A stretch of DNA of 64,000 nucleotides from Streptomyces albus subsp. albus (GCF_000725885.1 NZ_JODR01000002.1:62001-126000), one strand, 5' to 3'; shown: positions 26,972 to 37,138, numbered from the stretch's first letter. The notes: generated from the sequence alone by a model not told the origin. Translations and numbers: made by a program.

Positions 26972-29365
26972 TCACGCCTCGACGATGTGCTCCGGCCGGA
27001 CCGGAACCCTCGGCAGCGCCTTGCCGGTGGCCGCGCGGATGGCCGCCATCACCGCGGGTGTCGAGGAGAGCGTCGGAGCCTCGCCGGCACCGCGCAGTCC
27101 GTAGGGGGCGTGCTCGTCGGCGAGTTCCAGCACGTCGACGGGGATCGTCGGCGTGTCCAGGATCGTGGGGATGAGGTAGTCCGTGAAGGAGGGGTTGCGG
27201 ACCTTGGCCTTCGGGTCGACCAGGATCTCCTCCATCACGGCGAGCCCGAGCCCCTGGGTGGTGCCGCCCTGGATCTGGCCCACCACCGCCTGGGGGTTCA
27301 TCGCCTTGCCGACATCCTGGGCGCAGGCCAGTTCGATGACCTTGACCAGGCCCAGTTCGGTGTCCACCTCCACCACCGCGCGGTGCGCGGCGAAGGAGTA
27401 CTGGACGTGCCCGAAGCCCTGGCCCGTCTCCAGGTCGAAGGGCACGGTCGGACGGTGCCGCCACTCGTCCTCGGCCTCGACGGGCTCGTCGCCGAGCACG
27501 TCCACCAGGGAGGCCAGCACCTCGCCGCCGTCGGTGACGACCTTGCCGCCCTCCAGCAGGAGTTCGGCGGTCGCCCACGCCGGGTGGTAGGTGCCGAACT
27601 TCTCCCGGCCGCGGCGCAGCACCTGTTCGCGGACCAGCTCGCACACGTGCTTGACGGCACCGCCGGTCATGTACGTCTGCCGGGAGGCGGAGGTGGAACC
27701 GGCAGAGCCCACCTGGGTGTCGGCGGGCAGGATCGTCACCCGGGTCACACCCAGCTCGGTACGGGCGATCTGGCTGTGGACGGTGATGCCGCCCTGGCCG
27801 ACCTCGGCCATCGCGGTGTGCACCACGGCCACCGGCTCGCCGCCCACCACCTCCAGCCGCACCCGGGCCGTGGAGTAGTCGTCGAAGCCCTCGGAGAAGC
27901 AGACGTTCTTGATGCCGACCGCGTAGCCGACGCCCCGCACGACGCCCTCGCCGTGTGTGGTGTTGGACAGTCCGCCCGGCAGCGCCCGGACATCGGCCCG
28001 GCCGCCCACGTTCTCCCACTGCTTCTCCATCGGCAGCGGCATCGACTTGACCCTGCGCAGCAGTTCGGCCACCGGGGCCGGCGCGTCCACGGTCTGACCC
28101 GTGGGCATCACCGAACCCTGCGACATGGCGTTCCGCTGCCGGAACTCGACCGGGTCCATGCCCAGTTCGGCGGCGAGCTTGTCCATCTGGGCCTCGTAGG
28201 CGAAGCACGCCTGCACCGCGCCGAAGCCGCGCATCGCGCCGCAGGGCGGGTTGTTGGTGTAGAGCGCGAGTGCCTCGATCTCCACGTTGTCTATCTCGTA
28301 CGGGCCCGCCGCGTGCGACGAGGCGTTGCCGACCACCGCCGGGGAGGCGGAGGCGTAGGCGCCGCCGTCCAGCACGATCCGGCACTTCATGTGGGTGAGC
28401 TTGCCGTCGCGGGTGGCGCCGTGCTCGTACCACAGCTTGGCCGGGTGCCGGTGGACGTGCCCGAAGAAGGACTCGAACCGGTTGTAGACGATCTTGACGG
28501 GCTTGCCGGTGCGCAGCGCCAGCAGACACGCGTGGATCTGCATGGACAGGTCCTCACGGCCGCCGAAGGCACCGCCGACGCCGGAGAGCGTCATCCGCAC
28601 CTTCTCCTCGGGCAGCCCGAGGACGGGGGCGATCTGGCGCAGGTCGGAGTGGAGCCACTGGGTCGCGATGTACAGGTCCACCCCGCCGTCCTCGGCCGGC
28701 ACCGCCAGACCGGACTCGGGCCCCAGGAACGCCTGGTCCTGCATGCCGACCTCGTACTCGCCGGTGACGATCACGTCGGCCCGCTCGGCGGCCGAGGCCA
28801 CGTCACCGCGGACGATGGGCTGCCGGTGCACGATGTTCGGGTGCGGCACGTGCGGCGCGTGGTGGTCGTCGCGGCCGGGGTGGAGCAGCGGCGCGTCCTC
28901 GGCCAGCGCACTGGCCTCGTCGTGGACGACGGGCAGCTCTTTGTACTCCACCTTGATCCTGGCGGCGGCGCGGCGGGCCGTCTCCGGGTGGTCGGCCGCC
29001 ACCAGCGCTACCGGCTCACCGTGGTGGCGGACCCGGCCGTGCGCGAGCGCCGGGGTGTCCCGGATCTCCAGGCCGTACTTCTTCACCTCGGCGGGCAGGT
29101 CGTCGTAGGTGAGCACGGCGTACACGCCCGCCTGCTCGAGCGCCTCGCTCGTGTCGATGGAGACGATCTCGGCGTGCGCGTACGGGCTGCGCAGGGTGCA
29201 GCCCCACAGCATGTCCTCGTGCCACATGTCCGAGGAGTAGGCGAACTCGCCGGTCACCTTGAGGGTGCCGTCAGGCCGCAGCGGGGAGTCCCCCACCCCG
29301 CCCTCGGCGTCGGCCCCCTGGTGCAGCTTGGCGGGGGTACGGGTCGGTCCCGTGGGAGAGGCCAT
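26972..29365 (-). CDS. pucD: Xanthine dehydrogenase, molybdopterin-binding subunit
   Basis: A protein of 797 residues, normal for the separate large subunit. It hydroxylates hypoxanthine and xanthine. Molybdenum-cofactor motifs are visible: GGAFGGRED near residue 270, CGAMRGFGAVQ near residue 375 with the active-site Arg, GQGGITVHSQIA near residue 535, and the catalytic Glu in LRGAGEAPTLSS near residue 765. The ATG lies one base after the stop of the iron-sulfur subunit gene, so the two are coupled. It is the last gene of a three-gene operon. Confidence 0.95.
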   Translation of the reverse strand: MASPTGPTRTPAKLHQGADAEGGVGDSPLRPDGTLKVTGEFAYSSDMWHEDMLWGCTLRSPYAHAEIVSIDTSEALEQAGVYAVLTYDDLPAEVKKYGLEIRDTPALAHGRVRHHGEPVALVAADHPETARRAAARIKVEYKELPVVHDEASALAEDAPLLHPGRDDHHAPHVPHPNIVHRQPIVRGDVASAAERADVIVTGEYEVGMQDQAFLGPESGLAVPAEDGGVDLYIATQWLHSDLRQIAPVLGLPEEKVRMTLSGVGGAFGGREDLSMQIHACLLALRTGKPVKIVYNRFESFFGHVHRHPAKLWYEHGATRDGKLTHMKCRIVLDGGAYASASPAVVGNASSHAAGPYEIDNVEIEALALYTNNPPCGAMRGFGAVQACFAYEAQMDKLAAELGMDPVEFRQRNAMSQGSVMPTGQTVDAPAPVAELLRRVKSMPLPMEKQWENVGGRADVRALPGGLSNTTHGEGVVRGVGYAVGIKNVCFSEGFDDYSTARVRLEVVGGEPVAVVHTAMAEVGQGGITVHSQIARTELGVTRVTILPADTQVGSAGSTSASRQTYMTGGAVKHVCELVREQVLRRGREKFGTYHPAWATAELLLEGGKVVTDGGEVLASLVDVLGDEPVEAEDEWRHRPTVPFDLETGQGFGHVQYSFAAHRAVVEVDTELGLVKVIELACAQDVGKAMNPQAVVGQIQGGTTQGLGLAVMEEILVDPKAKVRNPSFTDYLIPTILDTPTIPVDVLELADEHAPYGLRGAGEAPTLSSTPAVMAAIRAATGKALPRVPVRPEHIVEA

Positions 29366-29366
29366 C

Positions 29367-29890
<524 letters not shown>

Positions 29891-29900
<10 letters not shown>

Positions 29901-30796
29901 TGGGCGCCTCCTTCGGTGGTGCGGCCCATCCCGGACGCGCGGTAGCTCTCCCAGGTCCAGCCCAGCGTGCGGCGGGCCATGACGCCCACGGCCCGGCGGC
30001 GGTAGGCGGCGCTGCCGCGCACGTCGTCGATCGGGTTGCAGGCGCCGGAGCACAGCTCGGCGAACTGGCGGGCCACGGACGGCGCGATGACCTTGCCGCT
30101 GTCCCAGTAGCCGCCCTCCTCCAGTGCCGCGTTGAGGAACTCCTCGGCGGCCGTGGCCCGCAGCGGGGTGGGCGCCGCCGAGCCGATGCCCGCGCGGACG
30201 GTGCGGGTCTCGGGGTGCAGCGCGATACCGAAGGCGCACACGGCGATGACCATGGCGTTGCGGGTGCCGACCTTCGAGAACTGCTGGGGTCCGTCGGCCT
30301 TCTTGATGTGCACCCTCTTGATCAGCTCGTCCTCGGCGAGCGCGTTGCGCTTGACGCCGGTGTAGAACTCCTCCACGGGGATGAACCGGGTGCCCCGCAC
30401 CGACTCCGCCTCCACCTCGGCGCCCGCTGCGAGCAGCGCGGGGTGCGAGTCCCCTGCGGGGGAGGCGGCGCCGAGGTTGCCGCCCACGCTGCCCCGGTTG
30501 CGGATCTGGGGCGAGCCGACGGTGTGCGAAGCCAGTGCGAGGCCCGGCAGTTCGGTGGCGAGCTGGTCGATGATCTTCGAGTAGGGCACGGAGGCGCCGA
30601 GCCGGACGGTCTCGTCGCCGACCTCCCACTCGTGCAGGTCACGAATGCGGTTGAGGTCCATGAGGTGGGTGGGACGCCGGTGGTCGAAGTTGATCTCGAC
30701 CATGACGTCGGTACCACCCGCGATGGGCACGGCTGAGGGGTGCTCCGCCTTCGCGGCGAGCGCCTCCTCCCAGGTGGCCGGGCGCAGGAACTCCAT
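29891..30796 (-). CDS. pucC: Xanthine dehydrogenase, FAD-binding subunit
   Basis: A protein of 301 residues from ATG 30796, the first gene of the operon. FAD motifs are IAGGTDVMVEIN near residue 27 and GSVGGNLGAASPAGDSHP near residue 110, typical of the CoxM/XdhB fold. It passes electrons from the molybdenum and iron-sulfur subunits to NAD+. The C-terminal domain (FLNAALEEGG to GSAAYRRRAVGVMARR) is complete. The longer open frame to 31069 is intergenic DNA overlapping the promoter and the divergent PucR region. Confidence 0.94.
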
Positions 30797-30928
30797 GGTG
30801 TCTCTTCTCGGTGCTCGTTGGGGGGTGCGGACGGACAGGAAAAGCGGGAGCGAACAGTGGATCCGGGAGGGGGGGTGAGGGGATGCGGTAAGTACACCGA
30901 CAGGTGCCCTGCGCAGTGCAGCCACGGA

Positions 30929-30943
30929 AAACATGAAGTGTTT
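30929..30943. promoter_or_regulatory. Candidate operator between pucC and pucR
   Basis: AAACATGAAGTGTTT is a perfect 5-5-5 inverted repeat in the 299-base divergent gap. It stands out in a locally AT-richer patch. PucR-type activators bind near purine gene promoters, so this is a natural candidate site, but no PucR consensus from Streptomyces is available to me to compare. Confidence 0.4.
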
Positions 30944-31095
30944 GGCTGGTCGGCCACCGGGTCTTGTAGATTCAGACGAAAGCCGGACGGCGGTAACCTC
31001 TCGGTTTCCTCCCGGCCTCCCCCCACGGCACGGCCACCACACAGCACGGCCACGAAACGGCCACGACACGACACACGAACGGCGGCGACGAGACG

Positions 31096-32853
31096 ATGCG
31101 GCTGCGCGCCCTCCTGGAGAACGACTCGCTGGGCCTCAGGCTCCTGGGCGGCGAGGACGAACTGGACCGCACGGTGCGCGGGGTCATGACCACCGACCTG
31201 CGCGACCCCAGCCGCTACCTGTCCGGCGGCGAGCTGGTCCTCACCGGTCTGGCCTGGCGACGCGCCCCCGAGGACTCCGACTCCTTCGTCCAGATCCTCG
31301 CCTCCGCCGGTGTCGCCGGGCTGGCCGCGGGCGAGGCCGAGCTGGGCACCGTGCCCGACGACCTGGTCACCGCCTGCGCACGCCACCGGCTGCCGCTCTT
31401 CTCCGTCTCCGAGTCCGTCGCCTTCGCCACCATCACCGAACACGTCGTACGGCAGGTCTCCACCGAACGCGCCGGCGACCTGGCCGCCGTGGTGGACCGG
31501 CACCGCCGGCTGATGTCCTCGGGACCGGCCGGCGGCGGCCCCGACGTCGTGCTGGACCTGCTCGGCTCCGACCTGGACCTGGCCGCCTGGGTGCTCTCCC
31601 CCACCGGCCGGCAGATCGCCCGCCCCAGCGAGGGCCCCGCACTGCCGCACGCCACCGCCGCCCGGCTGGCGGGCGCCCACATGGCCGCCGTCCGCGGCGG
31701 CCGGCGCAGCCCGCACCGGACCACCGACGAAGGCGTCGCCTACTCCCTCTTCCCCGTCCGCCGCGGCACCGGCGACCCCCGCCGCACCGTGCTGTCCGAC
31801 TGGATGCTGGCCGTCGCCGCCGACACCGGCGACTGGCCCGCCGAACGCCTCGACCTGCTGCACGGCGTCACCCAGCTCATCGCCGTCGAACGCGACCGGC
31901 GCGACGCCTCGCGCACCGTGCGGCGCCGGCTGGCCCAGGAAGTGCTCGAACTGGTGCAGACCGGCGCCTCGCCCTCCGAGATCGCCGCCCGGCTCCGCGT
32001 CGCCGCCCCCGTCCTGCTCCCCGGCCAGAGCGCCACCCCGCACTGGCAGGTCATCGTCGCCCGCGTCGACTGGGAGGAGCCCGACCCCGCCCGCGCCCTC
32101 GACGGCGGCGCCATCGCCCAGTCGCTCCTCGAGGAACTGCTGGTCGACCCGCGCATCGTCGGCCCCGACGGCTCCGACCGGTTCGCCGTCGCCCACGTGG
32201 ACGACGAAGCCGTCGCACTGGTACCCCTCGTCCCCCACGACGCCGAGGACGGCACCGGCGACGGCACCCCGGCCGACGGCACCGGCCCCGGCAGCGACGC
32301 GCTCGAACCCGGCGCCGCGGACACCCGCGAGCACGGCGCCGCCGCGGCACGCGGCGAAGGTCTCCACGCCGACACGCTGCTGGCCGCGATCGGCGAGCCG
32401 CTGGGGCGCGCCCTCGCCGACGACGGGCGGCTCACCCTCGGTGTGAGCGCGGCCGTGCACTCCGCCGAGGGGCTGCGCGGCGCCCTGGAGGAAGCCCGGC
32501 ACGCCCGCCGGGTCGCCGCCGCCCGGCCCGGAGCCGTACGCGCCGCCGGCCACGAGGAGCTGGCCTCACACGTACTGCTCCTGCCGTTCGTCCCCGACGA
32601 CGTGCGCCGCGCCTTCACCGCCCGGCTGCTGGACCCGCTGCGCGACTACGACCGCAAACACCGTGCCGAACTGGTGCCCACCCTGGAGGCGTTCCTCTCC
32701 TCCGACGGCTCCTGGACCCGCTGCGCCTCCCGCCTCCACCTCCACGTCAACACCCTCCGCTACCGCGTCAGCCGCATCGAACAGCTCACCGGCCGCGACC
32801 TGTCCCGCCTGGAGGACAAGCTGGACTTCTTCCTCGCCCTGCGCATGAGCTGA
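31096..32853 (+). CDS. pucR: PucR family transcriptional regulator of purine catabolism
   Basis: A protein of 585 residues. The N-terminal PucR domain spans about residues 5-125 (LDRTVRGVMTTDLRDPSRYLSGGELVLTG, read in pieces). A central GGDEF-like region follows, and the C-terminal HTH_30 domain is at about residues 535-583 (CASRLHLHVNTLRYRVSRIEQLTG). An Asp/Gly/Ala-rich stretch of about 40 residues near position 385 looks disordered. It is divergent from the xanthine dehydrogenase operon, which is the standard arrangement for a purine regulator. Confidence 0.92.
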   Translation: MRLRALLENDSLGLRLLGGEDELDRTVRGVMTTDLRDPSRYLSGGELVLTGLAWRRAPEDSDSFVQILASAGVAGLAAGEAELGTVPDDLVTACARHRLPLFSVSESVAFATITEHVVRQVSTERAGDLAAVVDRHRRLMSSGPAGGGPDVVLDLLGSDLDLAAWVLSPTGRQIARPSEGPALPHATAARLAGAHMAAVRGGRRSPHRTTDEGVAYSLFPVRRGTGDPRRTVLSDWMLAVAADTGDWPAERLDLLHGVTQLIAVERDRRDASRTVRRRLAQEVLELVQTGASPSEIAARLRVAAPVLLPGQSATPHWQVIVARVDWEEPDPARALDGGAIAQSLLEELLVDPRIVGPDGSDRFAVAHVDDEAVALVPLVPHDAEDGTGDGTPADGTGPGSDALEPGAADTREHGAAAARGEGLHADTLLAAIGEPLGRALADDGRLTLGVSAAVHSAEGLRGALEEARHARRVAAARPGAVRAAGHEELASHVLLLPFVPDDVRRAFTARLLDPLRDYDRKHRAELVPTLEAFLSSDGSWTRCASRLHLHVNTLRYRVSRIEQLTGRDLSRLEDKLDFFLALRMS

Positions 32854-33108
32854 GGCCGGCCCCCTCGCGTCCGGGGGGAACGGCTGGGCCGCGTCGAAGG
32901 CGCCGGGCGGACCGGTCGCACAGGTTGCCGACGGACGGGGGTGCGGGCCGTGGTGCCGGTCGTACGCGCGGCCGGAGGGCCCGCTTGGCAGAAGGCGGTC
33001 TCCGGTAAAACTTTGTGAACTGATTCACACCAGCCTCTTGGCCGGGTGGCCCAACCCGTGCTGAGATGCGGGCACATCCGGCTCGACGGCGCGCTTGGGG
33101 AGGGCACT

Positions 33109-33963
33109 GTGGCGGATACCGCCATGTCTCGTTCGGAAAGGCTGGATCAGGAAGACCCTTCGAGCGGCGAGGCCCCGTCCCCCGCGACGGGCCCCGACAG
33201 TCCGCTGGGCCGGGCCGTGTGGCGGCTGCGGTCGCGCGGCTGCTGGGAGGACGCGGCGGCGCTGCTGGAGCCGTACGCGCAACGCAGACCGCAGGCAGCC
33301 GTGGAACGGGCGGCGCTGCTCGTGGAACGGTGCATGTACACCGGCGAGGGCTGGGCCGAGGCGGAGGAGGCGCTGCGGGCGGCCGAGGCGGTCGCCCAGG
33401 TGGACGACGACCGCGGGGCCGCCGCCTGCGAGCGCGGCCAACTCGCGTACGCGGCGACGGTGCTGGGGGTCCGGGACCGTACCGACGAGGCGCGTGCCGC
33501 ACTCGGCCGGGCCGCCGCGCTGCTGGAGCCGAACGCACCGGGCCGGGCCCTGCTGGACTACCGGCGCGGGCTGCTGGCGGAGAACTTCAGCGAGGCCCCC
33601 GAGTCGGCGCGTGCGGCGTACCGCCGGGCGCACGCGGGTGCGACCGCGCGCGGCGATCTGCTGCTGTGCTCCTCCACGTGGCGGCACCTGGCGGGCATCG
33701 CGGCCCGCGAGGGCGAACTGGCCGACGCCCGGCACGGGTTCGCCGAGTCGCTGCGGCTGCGTGAGGAGCTGGGGTTCCTCGTGGGGATGCCGCCCGCGCT
33801 CGCCTCCCTGGCCGACGTCCAGCCCGAGCCGGAGGCGACCCGGCTGCGCGAGGAGGCCGCCCGGCTCTTCCGGCTGCTGGGCGGGGTGCCGGCCTGGCTG
33901 GCCGACCGTCTTCCCGTGGCGGCCGGCCCGGACGGCGAGGGGGCCGCCCCCAGCACGCGGTGA
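33109..33963 (+). CDS. TPR-like helical-repeat protein
   Basis: A protein of 284 residues from GTG 33109, behind GGGGAGG; an ATG at 33124 is a weaker alternative. After a disordered, acidic N-terminus (DQEDPSSGEAPSPATGPDS) the chain is almost wholly helical with Ala/Arg/Glu-rich repeats in the TPR spacing: GWAEAEEALRAAEAVAQVD, TDEARAALGRAAALLEPNA, APESARAAYRRAHAGA and LADARHGFAESLRLREELG. No enzyme motif or membrane span is seen. TPR proteins mediate protein contacts; the partner is unknown. Confidence 0.7.
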   Translation: MADTAMSRSERLDQEDPSSGEAPSPATGPDSPLGRAVWRLRSRGCWEDAAALLEPYAQRRPQAAVERAALLVERCMYTGEGWAEAEEALRAAEAVAQVDDDRGAAACERGQLAYAATVLGVRDRTDEARAALGRAAALLEPNAPGRALLDYRRGLLAENFSEAPESARAAYRRAHAGATARGDLLLCSSTWRHLAGIAAREGELADARHGFAESLRLREELGFLVGMPPALASLADVQPEPEATRLREEAARLFRLLGGVPAWLADRLPVAAGPDGEGAAPSTR

Positions 33964-34010
33964 GAGCGTGCCCCCGTTCGGGCGAAGGCGTGGCGGACCG
34001 CGCCGCGGTG

Positions 34011-34769
34011 CTACTGGTGACCGCGCAACAGGTGTTCGACGGCGGTGAGGTCCTGGTCGGCCAGGGCGTCCAGCAGGGCGAGGTGGTCGGCGGCCTCGGC
34101 CAGGAGGTCGGTGGTACGGGGCGCCGGAGCCGTCCGCAGGGAGGACAGGTGGGCGCGGCGCCGCACGTCGTCGGCGGCGGCGACCAGTTGGCGGTTGCCG
34201 GTCAGCTCCAGCAGGGCGCGGTGGAAGGCGCGGTCGGCCTCCGCGTAGGCGCCGCGGTCGCCGCGTGCCGCCGTCTGCACGGTGTCCTCGGCCAGCGGGC
34301 GGAGCCCCTCCCAGCGGTCGGCCGGGACGCTGCGGGCCAGGGCCAGCAGGGGAGGCACCTCCAGCAGGTTGCGGACCTCGGCCAGCTCGGCGAGGTCGTG
34401 GGGGTCGTGCTCGGCCACCCGGAAGCCGCGGTTGGGCACCGTCTCGACGGCGCCCTCGCTGACCAGCACCTGCATGGCTTCGCGCACCGGCGTCGGGGAG
34501 ACCCCGAAGTGCGCGGCGATGGCGGGTGCGGAGTAGACCTGGCCCGCTCCCAGCCGTCCGTTCAGCAGCGCGGCACGGAGGGCGTCGAGGATCTGGTCCC
34601 GTACGGAGTGCCGCTGCGGCACCACGGCGGGGGCGGCGGGCTCGCTGTGGGTGTGCTCGCCGCGGACGGCGGACCGTCCCGGTGCGGGGACGGCGGCGCC
34701 GGCGGGCCGTTCCGGGCGGGTGGCGGTGCGCGGTCCGCCGGTGCGTGACGCCGCTCGGCTCTGCTCCAT
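34011..34769 (-). CDS. GntR/FadR family transcriptional regulator
   Basis: A protein of 252 residues from ATG 34769 with GGAGG six bases upstream. A disordered Pro/Ala/Arg-rich leader of about 50 residues precedes the winged helix-turn-helix (SVRDQILDALRAALLNGRLGAGQVYS, then FGVSPTPVREAMQVLVSEGAVE). The C-terminal FCD effector domain runs from about residue 120 (LAELAEVRNLLEVPPLLALA) to the end, with the helix pair AYAEADRAFHRALLELTGN. Such proteins sense carboxylic acids, often with a metal. No target is evident; the divergent neighbour is an iron-regulated reductase. Confidence 0.9.
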   Translation of the reverse strand: MEQSRAASRTGGPRTATRPERPAGAAVPAPGRSAVRGEHTHSEPAAPAVVPQRHSVRDQILDALRAALLNGRLGAGQVYSAPAIAAHFGVSPTPVREAMQVLVSEGAVETVPNRGFRVAEHDPHDLAELAEVRNLLEVPPLLALARSVPADRWEGLRPLAEDTVQTAARGDRGAYAEADRAFHRALLELTGNRQLVAAADDVRRRAHLSSLRTAPAPRTTDLLAEAADHLALLDALADQDLTAVEHLLRGHQ

Positions 34770-34871
34770 CTGTCCCTCCGGAAATCCCCTCCGGGTGCGC
34801 TCGTTCCCCTCCCGGTCCCGCGAGCACCATAGGCCGAGGTGGCATGAGATCAAACCTCGGGGACAATCAGT

Positions 34872-34890
34872 TAAGGTAAGGCTTACCTGC
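34872..34890 (+). promoter_or_regulatory. Iron box (DmdR/IdeR-type operator)
   Basis: AGGTAAGGCTTACCT at 34874-34888 is a perfect 7-1-7 palindrome within TAAGGTAAGGCTTACCTGC. It matches the actinobacterial DmdR1/IdeR iron-box consensus, which is close to TTAGGTTAGGCTAACCTAA. It lies 28 bases before the start of the FhuF-like reductase gene, so iron-replete repression is expected. Confidence 0.88.
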
Positions 34891-34916
34891 TCACGATCGT
34901 CGAATCGGTGGTCCCC

Positions 34917-35768
34917 ATGGCCGTGCCCACCCTCGCCCGCGCAGCCTCTGACGTCTCCCCTTTCCATACGGCGTACGCAAGGCTGACCGAGGTGTTCCCC
35001 TCGCTGGGTGTGACCGAGACCACGGCGCGTCAGCCCCTCCCCGAGGGCCCCGGCTGGGTGCGGGCGAGCGCGCTGGCGGCGGGCGGCGAGGCGCTGGAGA
35101 CGTTCCTGGCGTGGGACGAGGAGCAGATCCTGCGGGACTACGGCCAGCCGGGCCGACCGGACGTCATCGCCAGTTTCGGACTGCACCGCTACGCCTGGCC
35201 GGTCTGCCTGCTGATCACCATTCCCTGGTTCCTGCACCGCCGGGTGCCGCGGCTGCCCGTCGAGTCGGTCGCCTTCCAGCGGTCGCTGGGCCGGATGGCG
35301 GTCCGCATCGAGGAGTTCGCCTGCCTGCCGGACGACCCGGCCGCCGCGGCGCCGGGCGCCCGGGTGGTACGCGACGAGGAGGCCCTGCGCGCCGAGGTGC
35401 GCGACGCCGTCGCCGAGCACCTGGCCCCCGTGCTGGAGGGGTTCCGGCCGAGGATGCGGCGCGGCGCGCGGGCACTGTGGGGGATGGCGACGGACGAGGT
35501 CACCGAGGGCCTGTGGTACCTGGGTCACCTGCTGGGCGAGGAGCCGCGTGCCATGGCGGAGGCCGAGGCGCTGCTGCCGGGCTCGCTCAAGCCTTTCGCC
35601 CAGGGTGCGGGGTTCCGCCGGCTGACCGCCCCGGACGGCGCGGAGCTGACCACCCGTGACCGCGCCAGTTGCTGTCTGTTCTACACGCTGCGCCCCGAGG
35701 ACACCTGCGTCACCTGCCCCCGCACCTGTGACGCGGAGCGGATCGAACGGATGACCGCGCTGCGCTGA
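34917..35768 (+). CDS. FhuF-like ferric-siderophore reductase, (2Fe-2S) protein
   Basis: A protein of 283 residues; ATG 34917 is preferred (GGTGG five bases ahead) over a GTG three codons earlier. The C-terminus carries the FhuF cluster motif: adjacent Cys in RASCCLFYTL, then CVTC ten residues later. This binds a [2Fe-2S] centre that reduces ferric siderophores in the cytoplasm. The middle of the protein is helical with SFGLHRYAWPVCLL near residue 85. An iron box in the promoter supports a role in iron acquisition. No siderophore transport gene lies nearby. Confidence 0.88.
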   Translation: MAVPTLARAASDVSPFHTAYARLTEVFPSLGVTETTARQPLPEGPGWVRASALAAGGEALETFLAWDEEQILRDYGQPGRPDVIASFGLHRYAWPVCLLITIPWFLHRRVPRLPVESVAFQRSLGRMAVRIEEFACLPDDPAAAAPGARVVRDEEALRAEVRDAVAEHLAPVLEGFRPRMRRGARALWGMATDEVTEGLWYLGHLLGEEPRAMAEAEALLPGSLKPFAQGAGFRRLTAPDGAELTTRDRASCCLFYTLRPEDTCVTCPRTCDAERIERMTALR

Positions 35769-35983
35769 GGAGTTCGACACCCGGCGCCCCGGGAGACAAC
35801 CCGCGCCCCCTTTTCGCGTGCACTTGCCCCCAAACCCCCCTGAAGGGTGGTGCGGTGCCGTAAAGATGCTCGGCGACACGAAAGAAGCCAGAGCGCGAGC
35901 GCGGCACCGCTCCCGCGCGCGGACGCGGCCGTACCCGGCAGGCACCGTGCGCCCGCGGTCCCGCGCGGCAAGGGGCACACCCG

Positions 35984-37138
35984 ATGAGACTGACCGACAT
36001 ATCGCTGAACTGGGTGCTGCCGAGCGCCGTCCTGCTCGTCGGCACCCTGACCGCGGTGCTCGTGCTGGCGCGGTCGCGCCGCCACAGCGCCTCCGAGGGC
36101 GAGGCCGCAGCCGCCGCGTCCGGACAGCACGGAGCGCCCGACCCGGCCCAGCGCGACGAGGAGCGGCGGCGCCGCAAGGAGACCCTGTACGCGACGGCCG
36201 CCTATCTGCTGCTGTTCTGCTGCGCCGCCGTCGCCGCCGCGCTCTCCTTCCACGGGCTGGTCGGCTTCGGCCGGCAGAACCTGGGGCTGGGGGGAGGCTG
36301 GGAGTACCTGGTCCCGTTCGGGCTGGACGGCGCGGCGATGTTCTCCGCCGTGATCGCCGTGCGCGAGGCCAGCCACGGTGACGCCTCGCTGGGCTCGCGG
36401 CTGCTGGTGTGGATCTTCGCCGGGGCGGCGGCGTGGTTCAACTGGGTGCACGCGCCACGCGGTATGGGACACGACGGAGCGCCGCAGTTCTTCGCCGGGA
36501 TGTCCATCTCGGCGGCGATCCTCTTCGACCGCGCGCTCAAACAGACCCGTCGCGCGGCGCTCCGGGAACAGGGGCTCGTGCCCCGCCCGCTGCCGCAGAT
36601 CCGTATCGTCCGCTGGCTCCGGGCTCCGCGCGAGACGTTCGGTGCCTGGTCGCTGATGCTGCTGGAGGGCGTGCCGACGCTGGACGAGGCCGTGGACGAG
36701 GTCCGCGACGACCGGCGGCGGCGGGCGCAGGAACGGACCCGCCGCAAGGAGCAGGAACGGCTCGACCGGGCCCGGGTCAAGGCCCTCAACCGGCAGCACC
36801 GGCTGTGGAACCGGGGCCGCACCCAGGACGCGCGTGCCGTGGAGGTCGAGCTCGGAGCACCCGCCCAGCCGGCCGGGGAACTCGTGGAGAGACCGGCGGC
36901 CGAGCCGCTCCCCGCCACCGAGGCCGTCCCGTCCGCGCCGCGCACCAGACCGGCCCTCCAGGCGGTCGTGCGTGACGGCACGTCCGCTCGCCGGCGTACG
37001 GAGGACGGCGGGGAGGGCCGGGAGGGCGGCACCCCCGGCGGCAGTTCGGGCGCCGACTCCGGCGGCAGCTCGGGCCGAAACGAACGGCTGGACACGCTGG
37101 AGGAGAAACTCGCCGAGATCGAGCGGCAGTTCGGCTGA
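35984..37138 (+). CDS. DUF2637 family membrane protein
   Basis: A protein of 384 residues. An N-terminal span (WVLPSAVLLVGTLTAVLVLA) is followed by a charged loop and then three to four spans at about residues 68-180 (TAAYLLLFCCAAVAAALSF, LVPFGLDGAAMFSAVIAV, WIFAGAAAWFNW), the DUF2637 core. The cytoplasmic C-terminal half is Arg/Glu-rich and coiled-coil-like (DRRRRAQERTRRKEQERLDRA, in pieces) with a disordered Gly/Ser tail. DUF2637 proteins are often encoded on actinomycete plasmids and integrative elements near transfer genes; here no such genes are adjacent. Function unknown. Confidence 0.8.
   Translation: MRLTDISLNWVLPSAVLLVGTLTAVLVLARSRRHSASEGEAAAAASGQHGAPDPAQRDEERRRRKETLYATAAYLLLFCCAAVAAALSFHGLVGFGRQNLGLGGGWEYLVPFGLDGAAMFSAVIAVREASHGDASLGSRLLVWIFAGAAAWFNWVHAPRGMGHDGAPQFFAGMSISAAILFDRALKQTRRAALREQGLVPRPLPQIRIVRWLRAPRETFGAWSLMLLEGVPTLDEAVDEVRDDRRRRAQERTRRKEQERLDRARVKALNRQHRLWNRGRTQDARAVEVELGAPAQPAGELVERPAAEPLPATEAVPSAPRTRPALQAVVRDGTSARRRTEDGGEGREGGTPGGSSGADSGGSSGRNERLDTLEEKLAEIERQFG

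Noticed and set aside
25437..28529. A 1030-codon open frame on the minus strand over the permease and xanthine dehydrogenase genes
   Set aside because: Same-strand shifted frame of recognised genes; composition is typical of GC-rich shadow frames.
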